Below the pieces are notes generated by a model, which saw only the letters and a program-made list of their open reading frames with translations, was not told the origin of the DNA and did no database searches. A stretch of DNA of 36,073 nt, from NCBI GenBank assembly GCA_964567475.1, contig CAZMMV010000011.1, forward strand, positions 1 through 36,073. Direction: 5' to 3'. Source of the DNA: CAZMMV01 sp964567475. Lineage in GTDB: Bacteria > Bacillota > Clostridia > Tissierellales > Tissierellaceae. Below are positions 32,410-36,073 of the stretch, in pieces (within the stretch, counting starts at the first letter, position 1; each line of letters begins with the position of its first letter). A program made the position numbers and the translations under genes.

Positions 32410-33024
32410 TTATATTCCTATAAGCTTAAATGAAATTAAAACTAAAAAACTTTCTAACAGAATAGTAAAAAAAATAATCAAAAAAAATAACAATAGAATT
32501 ATAGCATAATCTGTTAAAGTAATAATTTCTAGTTTACTATTTTTTGAACATTTACAAGAAATAGATCTTATTACACTCATGGCAGCAACAATTAAAAATA
32601 TAGGAACTAATATTAAATGATTAGGTAAAGATCCTAATATAGAAAGTAAAAAACCTTTAAATCCGAACCCTTTTACAAAATAACCTACAGTTAATCCAAT
32701 AGACATACCTTTAAAGCAAATAATTAATGGGGTTATTAACATTCCAAAATTTAAAAATCCTAAAATCCAAATAATTAATAAAATCTTCATATTAAAAAAT
32801 AAAGAAGATTTAAATATATCTATAGATGTATAATTTTTATTCTCTAAATAATTAAAAATATAATTAAAATGCGGTAGTAAATCTGATTTATTATTTGTAT
32901 TTATCTTTAATATAAGTATTGAGCCAAGTATTATGCCTATTACTATGAATAAACTTAAAAATAAATATATAATATAATTTTTTTCTAAATGTCTTTTACT
33001 TATGTTTATTAATTTTCTAAACAA
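32410..33024 (-). CDS. spoIIM: Stage II sporulation protein M
   Basis: SpoIIM is a membrane protein of the SpoIID-SpoIIM-SpoIIP complex that dissolves septal peptidoglycan and drives engulfment of the forespore. The 204 residues show a hydrophobic segment near residues 20-40, a polar external part, then WILGFLNFGMLITPLIICFKG split over about 86-110, SIGLTVGYFVKGFGF and two further C-terminal membrane segments, with a small KCSKNSK loop. The frame opens at ATG 33045, but that codon lies before the AGGGGGAAGG site; the TTG at 33024 follows at normal spacing and gives MFRKLINISKRHLEKN. It lies between nudF and xerD. Confidence 0.93.
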   Translation of the reverse strand: MFRKLINISKRHLEKNYIIYLFLSLFIVIGIILGSILILKINTNNKSDLLPHFNYIFNYLENKNYTSIDIFKSSLFFNMKILLIIWILGFLNFGMLITPLIICFKGMSIGLTVGYFVKGFGFKGFLLSILGSLPNHLILVPIFLIVAAMSVIRSISCKCSKNSKLEIITLTDYAIILLLFFLIIFFTILLESFLVLISFKLIGI

Positions 33025-33093
33025 GATATCCTTCCCCCTTTGCATACAAGCCTTAAGAAATATTATGCCAAAAGAAAGGATATTATAACTTTA

Positions 33094-33633
33094 TTACTTA
33101 TTTTTTATAAATTTTTTAGCTAATTGAATACCTATAATAGTTTTACTATCAAGTATTTCTCCCCTATCTACCATTTTTTCAAGATCATCTATTTTAAACT
33201 GTACAGTTTTTATAAATTCTCCAGAATCAGGCTGGGCCTCACCTTGTATTAAATCTTTTGCTAAAAACAAATATATTTTTTCATTAGAAAATCCAGGAGA
33301 TGTATAAAATTCTAATAGATATTCCAAATTATCAGTAGTTATCCCTGTTTCTTCTTTTAATTCTCTGGTCGCAGTTTCAACTGGTTCTTCATTTAATTCT
33401 ACTTTACCAGCAGGTAATTCCAATAAAAATCTTTCCACTGCCTTTCTATACTGTTCTACTAATATGATACAATTATCTTCAGTAATGGCAAGTATCGCTA
33501 CTCCACCTGGATGTTCTATTATTTCTCTTTTAGAATACTTTTTATCAGGTAACTCTACTGTATCAATTCTTAGATTAAGTAATTTTCCCTCATATAGTTT
33601 ATCTGATTTCATTGTTTTTTCTTCAAAATCCAT
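33094..33633 (-). CDS. nudF: ADP-ribose pyrophosphatase (Nudix hydrolase)
   Basis: A Nudix hydrolase of 179 residues, ADP-ribose pyrophosphatase type, which splits ADP-ribose to AMP and ribose 5-phosphate. The Nudix box spans residues 76-98 (GKVELNEEPVETATRELKEE continuing with TGI), with the three metal-binding glutamates present. VEQYRKAVERFLLELPAG before it and FYTSPGFSNEKIYLFLA after it are typical of NudF. The frame opens at 33684, but AGAGGAGGAAG lies just before ATG 33633. It heads the run nudF-spoIIM-xerD-punA-pdp-dacF, the normal Clostridia order. Confidence 0.93.
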   Translation of the reverse strand: MDFEEKTMKSDKLYEGKLLNLRIDTVELPDKKYSKREIIEHPGGVAILAITEDNCIILVEQYRKAVERFLLELPAGKVELNEEPVETATRELKEETGITTDNLEYLLEFYTSPGFSNEKIYLFLAKDLIQGEAQPDSGEFIKTVQFKIDDLEKMVDRGEILDSKTIIGIQLAKKFIKNK

Positions 33634-33757
33634 ATGTCTTCCTCCTCTGTATAAATATTTAAAATCCACAAATAATAAAACCATAATAATATCGACATAT
33701 TAATATCATATCCTAATTCTTTAAATACTTCAATAAATTATTATCAAACGAATAAAA

Positions 33758-33790
33758 ATAAACATACTTGATTTTAGAAAGTATATTTAT
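33758..33790 (-). terminator. Terminator after spo0A
   Basis: ATAAACATACTT (33758-33769) pairs with AAGTATATTTAT (33779-33790) with one G-U pair on the minus strand and a 9-base loop. On the minus strand it ends in TTTATTTTTATT. It lies 20 bases past the spo0A stop. Confidence 0.7.
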
Positions 33791-33809
33791 CTTTATTCTT
33801 TATTTATTT

Positions 33810-34619
33810 TTATATATTTGAACCTAAACTTTCCTCTTCAAGTCTTAATTTATCTGCAATAAGTGCTATAAATTCACTATTTGTAGGTTTACCTCTACTA
33901 TTATTTATAGTATGACCAAACATTTCATTTATGGTATCGACCTTACCTCTAGTCCAAGCAACTTCAATAGCATGTCTAATAGCCCTTTCAACTCTAGAAG
34001 GAGTAGTATTAAATTTTGAAGCTACTCTAGGATATAATTCTTTAGTAATAGCACCTAAAAATTCCATATTTTCAACAACTAGTCCTATAGCTTCTCTTAA
34101 ATATAAATATCCTTTAATATGAGCGGGAATACCTATTTCATGTATAATTTCTGTGATTTTGGACTCTAATGATTGATTGTTTTGTTGAAAGTTATTTTCT
34201 CTAACAAAATAAATATTTTCATTCTTAATATCCGTATTTGTTTCAATATTAGATATTTCCCTTAATCTTTTTATAAAAACCTCAAAATTAAAAGGTTTAA
34301 CAACATAATATTCTGCACCTAATTCAAGTGCTCTTTGTGTAATTCTATCTTGACCTACGGCAGATAATATAATTATTTTCGGAAAATAATTATCATCTGA
34401 CTTTTGAATCCTTTCCAATACTTCTAACCCATCTAAATGAGGCATAATAATATCTAATAATAAAACATCTGGTTTTTCTTTACTTATTATCTCTAATGTC
34501 TCTACACCATCCTTAGCTATTCCCACAATATCAAATTCTTCATAAGATGATATGTATTCAAAAAGTATTTGACTAAATTCTCTATTATCATCTGCAATTA
34601 CCAAACTAGTCTTTTTCAT
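33810..34619 (-). CDS. spo0A: Sporulation master regulator Spo0A
   Basis: Spo0A is the phosphorelay response regulator that switches on sporulation. The 269 residues contain a receiver domain with the acid pair Asp10-Asp11 (VIADDNR), phosphorylated Asp56 (LLLDIIMP), Ser86 in LSAVGQD and Lys108 in VVKPF, then the Spo0A DNA-binding domain (about 150-262) with the recognition helix PSRVERAIRHAIEVAW (207-222) and the sigma-A contact region. The frame opens further up at 34691. AGGGGGG lies six bases before the second of two adjacent ATGs, so I start at 34619 (MKKTSLVIADDN). It has a sigma-H-like promoter overlapping a 0A box. Confidence 0.97.
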   Translation of the reverse strand: MKKTSLVIADDNREFSQILFEYISSYEEFDIVGIAKDGVETLEIISKEKPDVLLLDIIMPHLDGLEVLERIQKSDDNYFPKIIILSAVGQDRITQRALELGAEYYVVKPFNFEVFIKRLREISNIETNTDIKNENIYFVRENNFQQNNQSLESKITEIIHEIGIPAHIKGYLYLREAIGLVVENMEFLGAITKELYPRVASKFNTTPSRVERAIRHAIEVAWTRGKVDTINEMFGHTINNSRGKPTNSEFIALIADKLRLEEESLGSNI

Positions 34620-34680
34620 CATTTTCCCCCCTGATATCATAATTTTCATTATATTACCATTATAACACTTACTATATATA

Positions 34681-34709
34681 ATATTCGACAAAGATAGTAA
34701 AACTCCTCT
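34681..34709 (-). promoter_or_regulatory. Sigma-H promoter with overlapping 0A box in front of spo0A
   Basis: On the minus strand, AGAGGAGTT (34701-34709) fits the sigma-H -35 pattern RNAGGANWW and GTCGAATAT (34681-34689) fits the -10 pattern RNNGAATWW, with an 11-base spacer. A perfect 0A box TGTCGAA (34684-34690) overlaps the -10. A TATAAT lies further downstream (about 34658-34663) without a good -35. The layout fits sigma-H-driven, Spo0A-controlled expression of spo0A. Confidence 0.8.
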
Positions 34710-34745
34710 TTTATTTGAGAAATATTTTTTTATGAATAATTTAAA

Positions 34746-34786
34746 TACAACAAAAAAAGAAGCCTATGGCTTCTCTTTTTGTTGTA
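34746..34786 (-). terminator. Terminator between spoIVB and spo0A
   Basis: A 19-bp stem (arms 34746-34764 and 34768-34786; AGAAGCC with GGCTTCT at the tip) with a 3-base loop and one G-U pair on the minus strand, whose 3' arm contains a T run. It covers the last codons of spoIVB, whose stop is at 34764-34766. Confidence 0.9.
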
Positions 34787-36044
34787 ACATCCATTCTATA
34801 TACAAACCGTATCCTTTTGTAGGATCATTTATAAAAACATGAGTAATAGCACCAATCAATTTGTTATTTTGAATAATAGGACTACCACTCATTCCTTGAA
34901 CTATACCACCAGTCTTATTTAATAATTTTTCATCAACAATTTTTAATATCATACTTTTCTGTTGAGCCTTGGATTGAGCTTCTAATTTTGTTATTTCCAC
35001 TTCAAACTTTTCTACTTTTTCCTTATCTAAAGTTGACAAAATATAAGCTTTACCCTCTTTTACTTCATCTTTAAATCCAATTTGAATAGGTTCTTTTAAG
35101 TTTTTATCTAAATAACTACTACTTATATTTCCATATATGCCAAACTCCGAGTTAACATCTATATCTCCTATAATGTTGTCTGTTTCATAAAAAGCTCCCC
35201 GTATTTCTCCAGGAGAACCTTTTTTCCCTTGTTCAATTTTTGATATATTAGCACTCATTATCTTTCCCTCATCAACAGGCAATAAATCACCTGTATCTAA
35301 GTCTACTATTCCATGTCCTAAAGCCCCAAAAGAATTATTGTTATAGTCTAAATAAGTTAGAGTACCTATACCAGAGGTTTTATCTCTAACCCATATTCCT
35401 AATCTATAACAATTATCTTGTATACTTTGTATAGGAACAGTCTCTGTAACAAATTCACCCTTGTTTCTTTGAATCAGAATTTTCATTTTTGAATCTTTTA
35501 TTTCATTTAACATATTGACAAAGTGTTCCGCATCTTTAATTTTCGTTCCATTTATTTCAATAATATTATCTCCAACTTTTAAACCAGCTTCCTTTGCAGG
35601 ACTATTTCTTTTGCCATCAATTCCTATTACATCTGTAACCGCAACTATTAATACACCCTTAGTATTTAATCTAACTCCAATAGCATTCCCACCTGGTATT
35701 AACATAGGTCTATCTACAACATTTATATTATAATTTTTAACTGGAATAAAACCTAAAAGTTTTAACTTTATTTCAGCTTCTCCTTGATCTATTCCATTTA
35801 AATTATAAGACTTTTTAAATCCTGTAACATTTGCTTGGCCTAGAGATGCTTCTATTACATTTTCTTTTTCTTGATTACAATCTAGAAAAAATGGAAATGC
35901 AACATCTATATTTTTATTTTCTCCTTTAACAATATCAATACTTGAAGGATAAAATAAAATTTGATTTGATTGAATGCTTAAACTTAATAATATTATTATT
36001 AAAGTTATGATTAAAACCTTGTGACTAAATTTTAATTTATCCAA
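34764..36044 (-). CDS. spoIVB: SpoIVB peptidase (S55), sporulation signalling protease
   Basis: SpoIVB is secreted by the forespore and cleaves SpoIVFA to activate pro-sigma-K processing. The 426 residues have an N-terminal membrane anchor (about 10-24), a PDZ domain (about 118-195, with NSPAKEAGLKVGDNIIEING) and the S55 serine peptidase domain with His244 (LGHGIVD), Asp371 (LKIVDEK) and Ser386 (GMSGSP). Length and the spoIVB-spo0A order are standard. The start is TTG at 36044 with AGGAGAG about nine bases upstream; the GTG in that site runs into a stop. The upstream promoter lies largely outside the window. Confidence 0.95.
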   Translation of the reverse strand: MDKLKFSHKVLIITLIIILLSLSIQSNQILFYPSSIDIVKGENKNIDVAFPFFLDCNQEKENVIEASLGQANVTGFKKSYNLNGIDQGEAEIKLKLLGFIPVKNYNINVVDRPMLIPGGNAIGVRLNTKGVLIVAVTDVIGIDGKRNSPAKEAGLKVGDNIIEINGTKIKDAEHFVNMLNEIKDSKMKILIQRNKGEFVTETVPIQSIQDNCYRLGIWVRDKTSGIGTLTYLDYNNNSFGALGHGIVDLDTGDLLPVDEGKIMSANISKIEQGKKGSPGEIRGAFYETDNIIGDIDVNSEFGIYGNISSSYLDKNLKEPIQIGFKDEVKEGKAYILSTLDKEKVEKFEVEITKLEAQSKAQQKSMILKIVDEKLLNKTGGIVQGMSGSPIIQNNKLIGAITHVFINDPTKGYGLYIEWMLQQKEKP

Positions 36045-36073
36045 GTATAATCACTCTCCTAGTTGGCTTTAAA

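Noticed and set aside
33025..33045. SpoIIM start at ATG 33045
   Set aside because: The AGGGGGAAGG ribosome binding site lies after this ATG, inside the frame; the TTG at 33024 follows it at a normal distance.
1..36073. CRISPR arrays, tRNA or rRNA genes, insertion sequences, prophage or toxin-antitoxin pairs
   Set aside because: No spaced direct repeats, tRNA-like clover leaf, transposase, phage structural gene or toxin pair was seen. The two tyrosine recombinases have housekeeping Xer character and no element ends around them.

Overview
The window is a low-GC (AT-rich) stretch of a Gram-positive, endospore-forming, strictly anaerobic-type bacterium of the class Clostridia. The evidence is spo0A, spoIVB and spoIIM in one neighbourhood, a clostridial IspH-S1 fusion, a ferredoxin-linked 2-oxoacid oxidoreductase (korDABC), a carboxyltransferase of the OadA/PycB type, many TTG starts and strong GGAGG ribosome binding sites. 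A Tissierellales-like lineage is plausible, but that is a guess. Almost all of the window is conserved housekeeping DNA. I see no CRISPR array, tRNA, rRNA, prophage or insertion sequence.

Layout. 1-623 is the 3' end of a class I aminotransferase, closed by a strong terminator. 624-1295 is the only long gap; it holds hairpins, an unrecognised start-less open frame and a perfect 21-bp inverted repeat in front of a tyrosine recombinase (1296-2270). 2303-3402 is an SOS module: a YneA-like LysM division inhibitor divergent from lexA, with LexA-box-like sites between them. From 3441 everything is on the minus strand, so transcription runs from high to low coordinates.

Minus-strand blocks, in window order: YnbB-like PLP enzyme; miaB-mutS-mutL-miaA-hfq (tRNA modification, mismatch repair, RNA chaperone); a lone cheR and a MerR/RacA-like coiled-coil regulator; HI0933-type flavoprotein, aroH, cmk, plsC and ispH-S1 (isoprenoid, lipid, nucleotide and aromatic metabolism); korDABC plus rpiR; scpA-scpB-dacB-rluB-GNAT-mnmM-oadA; nudF-spoIIM-xerD-punA-pdp-dacF; spo0A with a clear sigma-H promoter and 0A box; and spoIVB.

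The most unusual points are: (i) the XerD-like recombinase next to spoIIM has lost two of the canonical catalytic residues (Arg I to Lys, beta-hairpin Lys to Asn), while the XerC-like one near lexA keeps all of them; (ii) the perfect inverted repeat overlaps the predicted promoter and start point of that intact recombinase; (iii) the short gap region looks like decayed or unknown sequence. I did not find a convincing new multi-gene system, and I regard most of the window as ordinary.
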